Positions 56,452 through 64,000 of a DNA stretch of 64,000 nucleotides are shown in pieces. The stretch lies in assembly GCA_050694175.1 (NCBI GenBank), contig JBOGXA010000008.1, positions 62,001 through 126,000 of the forward strand, read 5' to 3'. The stretch is from JBOGXA01 sp050694175. GTDB lineage: Bacteria > Actinomycetota > CADDZG01 > WHSQ01. The translations under genes were made by a program, and so were the position numbers. The first letter of the stretch is position 1, and each line of letters opens with the position of its first letter. The notes below the pieces were generated by a model. That model was not told the DNA's origin and did not search any database. It saw only the letters and a list, made by a program, of their open reading frames with translations.

Positions 56452-57903
56452 GTGAGCGCCGAACACTCGCAGGTAAGCGAGTTCGTGTGGGAGCTGCCCA
56501 TCGGCTACGTGGACGGCATGCGGGTGCCGGGACGCGTGTTTGCGTCGCGCGAGCTCTTTGCCAAGGCGGTCACAGACAGAGCGGTCCAGCAGGTCGCCAA
56601 CGTCGCCACGCTGCCCGGGATAGTCGGTGCGTCGCTGGCCATGCCCGACATCCACTGGGGCTACGGCTTCCCGATCGGAGGTGTGGCCGCCACCGATGTG
56701 GATTCCGAAGGAGTCATCTCACCCGGGGGGGTCGGCTTCGACATCGGGTGCGGAGTTCGTCTGCTGCGAAGCGATCTCGACTACGAGTCCGATGCGAAGC
56801 CCGCCATGCGCGCGCTGGTGGAGGCGCTCGGAACGATCGTTCCACGCGGTGTTGGCGGCTCAGGGCGCCTCCCCCTGACGGGCCGGGACTTCGACCGAGT
56901 GCTTACCGAGGGCGTGAGGCTGCCCCTCTCGGTGGGCGCCGGGTGGGATGAGGACGCGGAGTTGTGCGAGGACTCTGGGGTTCTCCCCGGAGCGGATCCG
57001 GGCGCGATCTCGGAGCGGGCGCGCGAGCGCGGCGCCCGGCAGCTGGGAAGCCTCGGCGCGGGCAATCACTTCCTCGAGATCCAGGTTGTGGATCAGATAC
57101 GCGACGAACGGGCGGCAAGGATCATGGGGCTGGCCGAAGGGCAGGTGTGCGTGATGATCCATTCCGGCTCGCGCGGGGTGGGCCACCAGGCCTGCACCGA
57201 CTATCTGAAGATCATCGACGGGCTGATGCCCGGGCTCGGCATTTCCGTCCCCGACCGCCAGCTCGCCTGCGTCCCGATCGGTCACGAGCAGGCCGATCGC
57301 TACCTCGGGGCGATGCTGGCAGCCGGAAACTTCGCGCGCGCCAACCGGCAGGTGCTGACGGATGCCGCCCGCGACGCCTTCTCGAGAATCTTTCGGCGCG
57401 GTGCCAAGGAGATGGGCATGAACCTCGTCTACGACATCTCACACAACCTGGCCAAGATCGAGAAGCACGAGATCGACGCAGCCACCCGGACCCTGTGCGT
57501 CCACCGCAAGGGTGCGACGCGCGCGTTCGGCCCAGGTCACGCCGAGATCCCCGCGCGATACACAGAGATCGGACAGCCGGTGATCATTCCGGGGAGCATG
57601 GGATCTGCTTCGTTCGTCCTGACGGGATCGGAGGGTGCCGCGGCGCAGTCCTTCTCCTCGACCTGCCATGGGGCGGGGCGTGCGATGAGCCGCACGCAGG
57701 CAAAGAAGAGAATGAGCGGTGCCGAGCTCAAGCGCCAACTCGAAACGCAGGGCGTCATCGTGGCGAAGTCTCAGCTGAAGCTTCTGTCCGAGGAGGCTCC
57801 CTATGCGTACAAGGACGCGACCGCGGTCGTAGAAACCTGCGAAGGCGCGGGTCTGTCAAAGGTGGTCGCCCGGCTGCGCCCGGTTGGCGTTGTGAAGGGC
57901 TGA
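56452..57903 (+). CDS. rtcB: RNA-splicing ligase RtcB
   Basis: RtcB joins 2',3'-cyclic phosphate or 3'-phosphate RNA ends to 5'-OH ends using GTP and manganese. The 483-residue protein shows MPDIHWGYGFPIGGVAATDV, the Mn-binding Cys in GVGFDIGCGVR, GSLGAGNHFLEIQVV, HSGSRGVGHQ and the guanylated His406 in SSTCHGAGRAMSR. The start is a GTG at 56452 behind AAGAAAGG. It acts with archease encoded upstream. A strong hairpin terminator follows at 57919-57947. Bacterial RtcB is usually involved in repairing tRNA or rRNA cleaved by stress nucleases; the AbiE toxin 38 kb away is not obviously connected. Confidence 0.96.
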   Translation: MSAEHSQVSEFVWELPIGYVDGMRVPGRVFASRELFAKAVTDRAVQQVANVATLPGIVGASLAMPDIHWGYGFPIGGVAATDVDSEGVISPGGVGFDIGCGVRLLRSDLDYESDAKPAMRALVEALGTIVPRGVGGSGRLPLTGRDFDRVLTEGVRLPLSVGAGWDEDAELCEDSGVLPGADPGAISERARERGARQLGSLGAGNHFLEIQVVDQIRDERAARIMGLAEGQVCVMIHSGSRGVGHQACTDYLKIIDGLMPGLGISVPDRQLACVPIGHEQADRYLGAMLAAGNFARANRQVLTDAARDAFSRIFRRGAKEMGMNLVYDISHNLAKIEKHEIDAATRTLCVHRKGATRAFGPGHAEIPARYTEIGQPVIIPGSMGSASFVLTGSEGAAAQSFSSTCHGAGRAMSRTQAKKRMSGAELKRQLETQGVIVAKSQLKLLSEEAPYAYKDATAVVETCEGAGLSKVVARLRPVGVVKG

Positions 57904-57918
57904 CGCGCCAAAGCAAAA

Positions 57919-57947
57919 GGGGCGTCCCGGGCTTGCGGGGACGCCCC
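57919..57947 (+). terminator. Hairpin terminator after rtcB
   Basis: GGGGCGTCCC (57919-57928) and GGGACGCCCC (57938-57947) form a perfect 10-bp GC stem with a 9-nt loop, 16 bp after the rtcB stop. The tail is C/T-rich rather than a pure T-run. The region 57948-58033 before the convergent mutM stop shows nothing else clear. Confidence 0.75.
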
Positions 57948-58033
57948 CTCCCCTCCTCAACTGGCGGAGGAAGGATTACCAATCGGCACCCTTAACTGAT
58001 AATTCGGCGCGGTACTCTCGAACCCTGCCGTCG

Positions 58034-58837
58034 TCACGCCCGCTGACAGTGCGGGCAGTAGGTGGTGCCGCGCCCGCCCAGAACCGACCCTCTCAGCGGC
58101 GTTCCACAGCGCAGGCATGGAAATCCCTTCCGCCCGTAGGCGACAAGAAAAGTGGCGTTGCGTCCCGGCTCGCCGTTCACCATCTGATAGTCGCTAAACG
58201 TTGTTCCCTCGCGTTCGATTGCGCTGGTGAGGACCTCGCGGATCGCGGCGTGCAGATCGCGTGCGCGCCGAGGGCCGACGCGCCGGGACGCGGGGTGAAT
58301 GCGCGCCAGCCACAACGCCTCGTCTGCATAGATGTTGCCCACTCCCGCAACCGGCCGCTGCGTCAGCAAATAGGGCTTGACCGGCGCGGTTGTGCGGGCA
58401 AGTTCGCGGGCGAAGCGATCGGGGTCGAAGTCGTCGGAAAGGGGTTCCGGACCCAGCGTCGCCAGCATCGGTATCGACGCGTAGTCTCCCCGTACAACGA
58501 CCGCCAGCCGTCCGAAACGGCGCGGATCCCGAAAGGCGAGCATCCGTCCATCGTGGAGGTGGATCTCCGCGCGGTTGTTCGGATCTTCGAAGTCGAAGCG
58601 AAAGGCGCCGGTCATGCCGAGATGGATGACGAGCTCGAGACCGGTGTCGAGAGGGCAGATGAGGAACTTGCCGCGCCGTCCCACGTCGCGAACGGTTCGT
58701 CCCACCAACCGTTCGACATCGACGAACTGACGAGGGACGTTCGGGTGCGGGTCGTACCAGACATCGGTCACACGGCGCCCGCTGAGCTCGGGTTGAAGCT
58801 GTCTGCGGACTGATTCGACTTCGGGAAGCTCGGGCAT
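58034..58837 (-). CDS. mutM: Formamidopyrimidine-DNA glycosylase
   Basis: MutM (Fpg) removes 8-oxoguanine and formamidopyrimidines and cuts the abasic site. The 267-residue product has the catalytic N terminus MPELPEVESVRRQL (Pro2 and Glu3), the lysine loop VGRRGKFLICPL, the DNA-binding RDPRRFGRL, the helix-two-turn-helix segment PVAGVGNIYADEALW and the C-terminal zinc finger CLRCGTPL with CPHCQRA. All motif residues are present. It starts at the ATG at 58837 and diverges from the CsaA-like gene. With nth at 38285 the window encodes two oxidative-damage glycosylases, though in separate loci. Confidence 0.96.
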   Translation of the reverse strand: MPELPEVESVRRQLQPELSGRRVTDVWYDPHPNVPRQFVDVERLVGRTVRDVGRRGKFLICPLDTGLELVIHLGMTGAFRFDFEDPNNRAEIHLHDGRMLAFRDPRRFGRLAVVVRGDYASIPMLATLGPEPLSDDFDPDRFARELARTTAPVKPYLLTQRPVAGVGNIYADEALWLARIHPASRRVGPRRARDLHAAIREVLTSAIEREGTTFSDYQMVNGEPGRNATFLVAYGRKGFPCLRCGTPLRGSVLGGRGTTYCPHCQRA

Positions 58838-58922
58838 ACAGGTAGGGTACGCGGCCGACCCCGCTACCGGGGCAGATACTTGCAGTGATGAGCAGCAATG
58901 AGCTCCCTATGAGGTCTCAAGA

Positions 58923-59267
58923 CTGGCGCGCAAGGCGAACGTCGGAGCCGATGCGTTCTTCGCCCTCGATCTCCGCGCCGGCCGCGTGACCGCGGTCGAG
59001 GATTTCCCGGACGCACGCAAGCCCGCGTTAAAAATCGCAGTCGACTTTGGGCCCGTGGTGGGAGTGCTGCGCTCGAGCGCGCAGATAGTGAACTACTCCA
59101 AAGAGGAATTGCGGGGCCGCATGGTCGTGGCGGCGATCAATCTGGGTCCGAAGAGAATCGCGGGATTCACCAGCGAGTTCCTGGTGCTCGGCGCCCTGGA
59201 TCCCGACGGCACCGTAAGGCTCCTGGAGGTCCCCGACGGGGTCGCCCCCGGGGCGCCGATCGCGTGA
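58923..59267 (+). CDS. csaA: CsaA-like tRNA-binding-domain protein with a probable CTG start
   Basis: From residue 22 the frame reads VTAVEDFPDARKPALKIAVD, then VNYSKEELRGRMVVAAINLG, KRIAGFTSEFLVLGA and a terminal GVAPGAPIA, which is the CsaA tRNA-binding (EMAP/OB-fold) family. The GTG at 58986 would cut off the first strand. The frame stays open upstream through ADAFFALDLRAGRV, which matches CsaA, to a stop near 58898, and contains no ATG, GTG or TTG. The only near-cognate start is the CTG at 58923, with GAGG 8 nt before it; this gives 114 residues, the normal size. A sequencing frameshift from the ATG-rich stretch just upstream is the alternative. Confidence 0.75.
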   Translation: MARKANVGADAFFALDLRAGRVTAVEDFPDARKPALKIAVDFGPVVGVLRSSAQIVNYSKEELRGRMVVAAINLGPKRIAGFTSEFLVLGALDPDGTVRLLEVPDGVAPGAPIA

Positions 59268-59320
59268 CGGACAGCCGACCCCCACCGCCGCCGCCGTGAC
59301 GCATCCCGAGACGCAGGGCG

Positions 59321-61684
59321 TCAGATCTCCCACGGAGGAGGGTTCGTGAAGAGAGCTTCCGCCTCGGCGGCCGGGACCGGCCGCGAGAAGTAGTAACCCT
59401 GGCCGGCACTGCACCCGAGCGCGCGCAGTTTTCGCAGCTGATCGATTGTTTCCACGCCCTCCGCCACCACCCGTTGTCCGAGAGTGCCTGCGAGCGCCGT
59501 CACAGCGCTGACGATGGCCACATCCTGATCGTTGTCGATGAGGTTCCCGACAAAAGAGCGGTCGATCTTCAGCGCATCGACCTGGAAACGTTTCAAGTAG
59601 CTGAGCGACGAATAACCCGCACCGAAATCGTCGAGCGCGAGATTCACACCGAGGCCTCGAAGAGCCCGCAGGGTCTGGATGGTCGTATCCGCGTCGTCCA
59701 TGAGCGTCCCCTCGGTGATCTCCAACCCCAGGCGATCGGGGGGAACCCCATGCCTGGCAAGACATTCCTCGACGGCTACGACGAGATCCGGTTGCTGGAA
59801 CTCCGGGGCGCACAGGTTGAACCACACCACTGGGGGCGGCTCGGTTGAGCTCTCGAGCCAGCGGCGGAGTCGGAAACACACCGTCTCCAGAACCCATCGG
59901 CCGATCGGCACGATCGCGCCGGTGCGCTCGGCGAGAGGCAGGAATTCTCCCGGAGGCACTACTCCTCGGTCGGGATCGTCCCATCTGATCAGCGCCTCGA
60001 ATCCGATCACCGATCCCGACGACAGGTCCACCTTGGGCTGATAGTGGAGCAGAAGCTCGCCCCCCTCCAGGGCGCGCCTGAGCGCCGACTCCGCCTGAAT
60101 GCCCTCCTTCCCGGGAAGATCGCGGTCCTCATCGAACAACTCGATGCGTCCCTTGCCTTTGGACTTCGCTCGGTACATGGCAAGGTCGGCATTGCGCACG
60201 AGTGCACCCGGGTCAATGCAGCCGGGCCAGCTGAGGGCCACGCCGACGCTCGCAGTGAACGTGAAGCGTGCGCCCCCAATCAGGAACGGCGCGCGCAGGT
60301 GATCGACGACTCGTTTGGCGATCCGCGAAACGATCCCGTCTTCTTTGATGTCTTCGACGAGGATGGCGAACTCATCGCCGCCGAAGCGTCCGATCGTGTC
60401 CTCGGGCCGGAGGCAGTCCTGTATGCGGCCGCTTATCGCGACGAGAAGCTCATCGCCGAGGCTGCGACCGTGGTCCGAGTTGACACCTTTGAACTCGTCG
60501 ACATCGACGATGATTACCGCGACGGCCTCGTTGCGGCGGTCGGCTCGCGTGAGTGCGTGCGTTACGCGGTCGTCGAACAGCGAGCGGTTTGGGAGTTTCG
60601 TCAACGGGTCGTGGAAGGACTGGTACGCAAGCTCGTGGAGCCGGCGCTGGTCGGCCGCCCGTAGGATTGTGTTCTCCACCACGACACCGGCTTGACGTCC
60701 GAAGCTACCGATCATGGCTCGCTCACCCGCGTTCCACTCCCGGGCCGCCCTCGTATTGCTTCCCACGAGGACCCCCACCGGACCCTCGGCCCCGATCAGA
60801 GGCACAACCGCATACGAGGACATGGGCGATCCGACGTCGAGATGGAAATGCAGGGTTTCTCCCCCGGCGGGAACGAACGCGGGAACAGATGCCTCCATCG
60901 ACGAGTTCCACAGGGGCCATTCGGAAACGGGTGTATTAATCAGCAGTCTCTTGATCTGATACACGTACCCGGGCGCGGCTCCCACATTGAAGACATGCGA
61001 GATGCGCGCGGCTCCATCCTTCAAGCACAACGTCGCGTGTTCGGTGCCGATCAGGTCGCGCGCGATCCGTACGAGAGTCTCGCCGGCCTCTTCGACCGAC
61101 ATCGCTTCCAGCACCTCCTCGTAGAGACGGTGGATGTGCGATTCACCCCGCTCCGCCGCGGTTACCTGCTCGCGGGCCACCTCGGCCTCGGCTTTCAGCC
61201 GGACCGCATCGCGGCGCGCCAGGGCCTGACCGGCCGACAACGAGATCAACGACAGCATCTCGACGGCTCCGGGAGTCGAATCCGGTATCGGTGGCTCGAT
61301 CATCAGAACCCCCACCGCCCGGCTCGTCGCCAGCGGCTCGAGGCGCGCCGCTGCGATACCAAGGTCACTCGCCAGGCCGGCGGGCCAGCGGGCATCTTCG
61401 GTCGCGGGTTCAGAGACGATGGGGACGAGGTCGCGGAGGACCGCCGCGGCCGCCGGCCACCGCGCGATGGGAATGTCCGCCCAGCGCCCAACACCCTCGG
61501 GCCACCGATCTCCAGTCGCCGAACTCACGACGTAGGGCCCGACGAGGCTCGCTTCGAGGTCGTACAGCCACACCGAGACCCTGCGCGCGGCGAATGCTTC
61601 GCGCGCCGCCCGGCAGGCGCGCAAGACTCCATCCGCGTCCGCATCGAGCGGGACGCGCGTCATGTCGGTAGTCGAAGGAAGCAA
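59321..61684 (-). CDS. GAF-GGDEF-EAL cyclic di-GMP signalling protein
   Basis: The 787-residue protein has two N-terminal GAF-like domains (about 10-165 and 190-345), a GGDEF cyclase domain (about 355-525) and an EAL phosphodiesterase domain (about 535-785). The cyclase motif RFGGDEF is at residues 435-439, with the inhibitory site RPED just before it. The EAL motif is at Glu563 (EALIRW), and DDFGAGYSSLSYL and the terminal QGYYFSRP are complete, so both activities could be present. The start is a TTG at 61684 with GGGAG 9 nt upstream; an ATG at 61663 lacks one. No membrane helix is visible. It diverges from the DUF4012 gene. Confidence 0.92.
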   Translation of the reverse strand: MLPSTTDMTRVPLDADADGVLRACRAAREAFAARRVSVWLYDLEASLVGPYVVSSATGDRWPEGVGRWADIPIARWPAAAAVLRDLVPIVSEPATEDARWPAGLASDLGIAAARLEPLATSRAVGVLMIEPPIPDSTPGAVEMLSLISLSAGQALARRDAVRLKAEAEVAREQVTAAERGESHIHRLYEEVLEAMSVEEAGETLVRIARDLIGTEHATLCLKDGAARISHVFNVGAAPGYVYQIKRLLINTPVSEWPLWNSSMEASVPAFVPAGGETLHFHLDVGSPMSSYAVVPLIGAEGPVGVLVGSNTRAAREWNAGERAMIGSFGRQAGVVVENTILRAADQRRLHELAYQSFHDPLTKLPNRSLFDDRVTHALTRADRRNEAVAVIIVDVDEFKGVNSDHGRSLGDELLVAISGRIQDCLRPEDTIGRFGGDEFAILVEDIKEDGIVSRIAKRVVDHLRAPFLIGGARFTFTASVGVALSWPGCIDPGALVRNADLAMYRAKSKGKGRIELFDEDRDLPGKEGIQAESALRRALEGGELLLHYQPKVDLSSGSVIGFEALIRWDDPDRGVVPPGEFLPLAERTGAIVPIGRWVLETVCFRLRRWLESSTEPPPVVWFNLCAPEFQQPDLVVAVEECLARHGVPPDRLGLEITEGTLMDDADTTIQTLRALRGLGVNLALDDFGAGYSSLSYLKRFQVDALKIDRSFVGNLIDNDQDVAIVSAVTALAGTLGQRVVAEGVETIDQLRKLRALGCSAGQGYYFSRPVPAAEAEALFTNPPPWEI

Positions 61685-61745
61685 CGAAATAGACTCCCGT
61701 CCTGTTTAGGGTGCTATCGGCAAAGGAGACCTCGGCCTGAAAGCA

Positions 61746-63719
61746 GTGGGGGGATGGGGCAAGAGGATGCTGCGCAGCCCTCGGAAGGCTGCGGCGTCCG
61801 AGCGGGAATCGGCACCGTCCCCCGACCCCATCGCGCCCACCGAGAGGCAGCGCGGGCGTCGGCTGAGGCGGGCCGCGGCGTGGACGGTCGCCGGGCTCGT
61901 TATCGTGCTCGCCGGACTCGGCGCTTACGTGGGCATCCCCGTGTACTCCGACCTGAACGAGGCCCGCCGGCTTCTGGACGAAAATCCGCAGGACGTCTCG
62001 CCCCGTGACATCCGATCCGCCCGCGCCCGGATCGAGTCGGCACGGCGGCGGCTCGGCACCCTCGCGGCGGACGTGCTGAAGACCATCCCGATCGTGGGGG
62101 CCAACGTTGACGCCGTCGACGCCGCAGCAACCGATCTGTTGCCTGTGACCGATACCGGCGTGACCCTGCGTCACCGCATGGACGTGGTCGAGTCCGACGG
62201 GTTTCTGGCCGGGGGCGCGGTGCGGCTCGACGTCCTTGCGTCCTTCGAGAAGCCCCTCGCCGACCAGGCCGATGCACTGGGCCGCCTCGCCGGCACGATC
62301 GAGCGGCATCGCACCGGTGCGCTTGCGCCGCCCCTGTGGACCGCCCTCGACCGGCTGGCTGAACGCACCCGCGAGCTCCACGAGGCCGCCTCGAAGGCGC
62401 ACATGCTGGTGGAGATCTCCGACGATCTGCTCGGTGCCGGCGGCGAACGCACCTACCTCGTTGCGCTGATCAACAACGCCGAGCTGCGTGGTGCGGGTGG
62501 AGTCCTTACCGGGCTCGGCACCATCACGGCGCGCAACGGCGAGTTGCAGCTGAACGATCTCTTCGAGCACCGGGAGTTCGCGGCGCACGGTCCGCTCCAG
62601 CAAGTGGAGGCCTCTCCCACGTACGTTCGGAGATACGGAGAGTTCAAGGCGAACACGACCCTGACCATCAACGCGACCCTCTCTCCCGACGTCCCCGAGG
62701 TGGCGGTCGTTGCGGCGGGTATCTACGAAGCGGTCAAGAGGACTCGGACCGACGGCGCTCTGGTGATTGACCCGCGCGGCCTCGCCGCTCTGATGCCGCC
62801 GGGGCAAGAGATCGACGTCGCAGGCACGGACCTCACCGTCAACAAGGACTCGCTTGCGCGCTTCGTCTACTCGGACGCATACGAGGTGTTCGACGATCAA
62901 TCGCGTCGGCGCGGCGCCCTGATCGACGTGGGCCGCCGGGTTTTCGAAGCAACGCTCAGTGAGGGATTCGGCTCGAGGGACAGTTTGTCCGATGCAGCGG
63001 CGGCGTTTGCGGGCGGGCACGTTCGTTTCGTCTCGTTCGATCCCACTGAGCAGGACGCGCTGCGCGCGGCGGGGGCGACCGGCGACATCACGCCGCCCGA
63101 AAGCGACGCGATGCTCGTCGCCGTACAGAACTTCGGAACCACAGCCGCGGGCGGCACCAAGCTCGACTATTGGGCCCGGCGCCACGAGTCGCATCGCTGC
63201 GAGCTCACCGACAGCGGAGCATCCTGCGCGACGGCGGTGGAGATCACCAACATGACGCCCGACGGTCTGTCGGCGTACGTCGCCGGCCGTCCCTACGGGC
63301 AGATGCGCGACTACGTGGAGATCTTCGTCCCGGGAAGCGCTCGATTGCTGTCCATCGAAGCCGACGGCAACCCGGTGCGATATCGCTTGGAACCGGAAAC
63401 CGGCCACAAGGTCGTCAGCGTTTTCGCAGAGATCGAAACCGGGGAATCGCGAACGATCGCGGTGACGTACGAGCTGTTGAGCGTGAGCGGGGAGACCGGC
63501 TACAAGCTCGTGGCCACGCCTCAGCCGCTGGCGCGCGACGCTCGCATCGACATCGACATCGACGCGCCCGAGGACTGGGTCGTGAGGGGACCGGGCTCGG
63601 ACGGCACCGGCGAGTACGAGTATCGGGGCAGCTTCACGAGCGTCGTGAGGGCCGAGGCTGCCCCCGACGAACGGACCGGCCTTCCGGCCTTATGGGAAGT
63701 GATCGACTTCTGGGATTAA
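61746..63719 (+). CDS. DUF4012-domain membrane protein
   Basis: The 657-residue protein has a basic, Arg-rich N-terminal cytoplasmic segment (about 1-42) and one membrane helix (about 43-65, AAWTVAGLVIVLAGLGAYVG). A large extracytoplasmic region with the DUF4012 pattern follows (YLVALINNAELRGAGGVLTG, LNDLFEHREFAAHGPL, YVRRYGEFKANTTLTINATL). DUF4012 proteins occur in actinobacterial surface polysaccharide or cell-wall loci, but the function is unknown. The start is a GTG at 61746; an ATG at 61767 is an alternative. It shares a divergent spacer with the GAF-GGDEF-EAL gene and converges on the LPFTG gene at the window edge. Confidence 0.85.
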   Translation: MGGWGKRMLRSPRKAAASERESAPSPDPIAPTERQRGRRLRRAAAWTVAGLVIVLAGLGAYVGIPVYSDLNEARRLLDENPQDVSPRDIRSARARIESARRRLGTLAADVLKTIPIVGANVDAVDAAATDLLPVTDTGVTLRHRMDVVESDGFLAGGAVRLDVLASFEKPLADQADALGRLAGTIERHRTGALAPPLWTALDRLAERTRELHEAASKAHMLVEISDDLLGAGGERTYLVALINNAELRGAGGVLTGLGTITARNGELQLNDLFEHREFAAHGPLQQVEASPTYVRRYGEFKANTTLTINATLSPDVPEVAVVAAGIYEAVKRTRTDGALVIDPRGLAALMPPGQEIDVAGTDLTVNKDSLARFVYSDAYEVFDDQSRRRGALIDVGRRVFEATLSEGFGSRDSLSDAAAAFAGGHVRFVSFDPTEQDALRAAGATGDITPPESDAMLVAVQNFGTTAAGGTKLDYWARRHESHRCELTDSGASCATAVEITNMTPDGLSAYVAGRPYGQMRDYVEIFVPGSARLLSIEADGNPVRYRLEPETGHKVVSVFAEIETGESRTIAVTYELLSVSGETGYKLVATPQPLARDARIDIDIDAPEDWVVRGPGSDGTGEYEYRGSFTSVVRAEAAPDERTGLPALWEVIDFWD

Positions 63720-63726
63720 CAGAACG

Positions 63727-63764
63727 CCCCGACCCGCGACCTCTTGGCGGCCGGCGGGCCGGGG
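63727..63764. terminator. Probable bidirectional hairpin between convergent genes
   Basis: CCCCGACCCGC (63727-63737) pairs with GCGGGCCGGGG (63754-63764) with one mismatch and a 16-nt loop, between the DUF4012 stop (63719) and the stop of the minus-strand gene (63776). On the plus strand it is followed by GGTCTCTTTACTC, a weak T-rich tail. Confidence 0.5.
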
Positions 63765-63775
63765 GGTCTCTTTAC

Positions 63776-64000
63776 TCACTCCTCGCGAGGACGGGTGCGT
63801 CGCAGAACCACCACGCCCGTGCCTATTGCGGCAACTCCCGTTCCTGCGAAGAGCATCAAGTCGGCGCCTGTGAACGGCAGCAGACCGGAATCTGTATCCT
63901 CCTCGACGCTCGGCTGGTTCGGTCCGCCGAAGCGAGTCTGCACGTCCGGTTGGTTCTCGCTGTAACCCTCCGACTGAGCCAACGCGGCCGATGAGAATGC
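63776..64000 (-). CDS. Small sortase-anchored surface protein (5' end cut by window)
   Basis: The minus-strand frame ends with a sortase signal: LLPFTG (LPxTG type), a hydrophobic helix ADLMLFAGTGVAAIGTGVVV and the basic tail LRRTRPREE. Upstream it reads back through QPDVQTRFGGPNQPSVEEDT to AFSSAALAQSEGYSEN, where ALA-Q looks like the signal-peptidase site, and continues beyond the window. The mature protein would be only about 65 residues, so it is a short wall-anchored peptide with an acidic, Pro- and Gln-containing middle. The TTG at 63982 is probably not the true start. Sortase dependence implies a sortase elsewhere in the genome. Confidence 0.75.
   Translation of the reverse strand, partial: AFSSAALAQSEGYSENQPDVQTRFGGPNQPSVEEDTDSGLLPFTGADLMLFAGTGVAAIGTGVVVLRRTRPREE

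Noticed and set aside
61410..63407. Minus-strand frame of 665 codons
   Set aside because: It lies opposite the DUF4012 gene and overlaps the GGDEF-EAL gene; composition is typical of antisense high-GC shadow frames.
1..64000. tRNA, rRNA or transposase genes
   Set aside because: I looked in the intergenic spaces and saw no cloverleaf-like or rRNA-like sequence and no transposase or integrase motifs.

Overview
The window is a stretch of a high-GC genome that looks actinobacterial. The signs are a complete Mce/YrbE transport locus, an F420-type LLM oxidoreductase, TreT-type trehalose synthase, many GTG starts with 1-4 nt gene overlaps, at least one leaderless promoter, Tat and lipobox export signals, and a sortase LPxTG anchor at the right edge. 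I cannot name the genus from sequence alone. I saw no tRNA, rRNA or CRISPR array, and no transposase.

Layout. Positions 1-8632 (minus strand) hold a central-carbon operon in transcription order lpd, treT, pyk, 2-oxoacid dehydrogenase E2, lipB, E1-alpha, E1-beta (cut by the window edge). Positions 9064-13301 (minus) are a metal/redox operon: an MntR-like DtxR-family regulator, a Tat-exported two-domain multicopper oxidase, a ZIP transporter with an extra exported domain, a cupredoxin lipoprotein, a hydrolase and a zinc-ribbon membrane protein. A cation efflux protein with three tandem cytoplasmic domains diverges from it (13404-14780). A lower-GC island at 16258-18010 carries an AbiE-type toxin-antitoxin pair. 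Positions 18089-23425 hold a membrane-fused sulfite-oxidase-like enzyme, a metallo-beta-lactamase-fold hydrolase, a YgfZ-like protein and two acyl-CoA dehydrogenases.

Positions 23624-35644 are the largest unit: one Mce ATPase, two YrbE permease pairs, six MCE proteins (two of them lipoproteins) and one Mce-associated protein, an importer probably for lipids or sterols. The neighbouring acyl-CoA dehydrogenase pair could oxidise the imported substrate. Next come an LLM oxidoreductase, pterin dehydratase, ispH and nth. A TetR regulator then leads paaABCD (phenylacetyl-CoA epoxidase without a local paaE). Signalling is strong: a GAF-rich GGDEF/HD-GYP protein (42242-45475), a PAS hybrid histidine kinase (47927-50638) and a GAF-GGDEF-EAL protein (59321-61684). 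The remainder is mostly housekeeping: acylphosphatase, aldehyde dehydrogenase, ilvD, a UbiB-like kinase, an M28 peptidase, a LysM protein, archease plus RtcB, mutM, a CsaA-like protein, a DUF4012 protein and a small LPFTG surface protein.

The most unusual non-coding signal is a 46-bp imperfect repeat that fills three separate convergent gene junctions (about 9.0, 35.7 and 46.2 kb), always in the same orientation. Other features worth attention are the doubled permease set of the Mce locus, the triple-domain CDF protein beside a manganese-type regulator whose palindrome lies inside the promoter spacer, and a palindrome lying over the predicted start site of the paa promoter.
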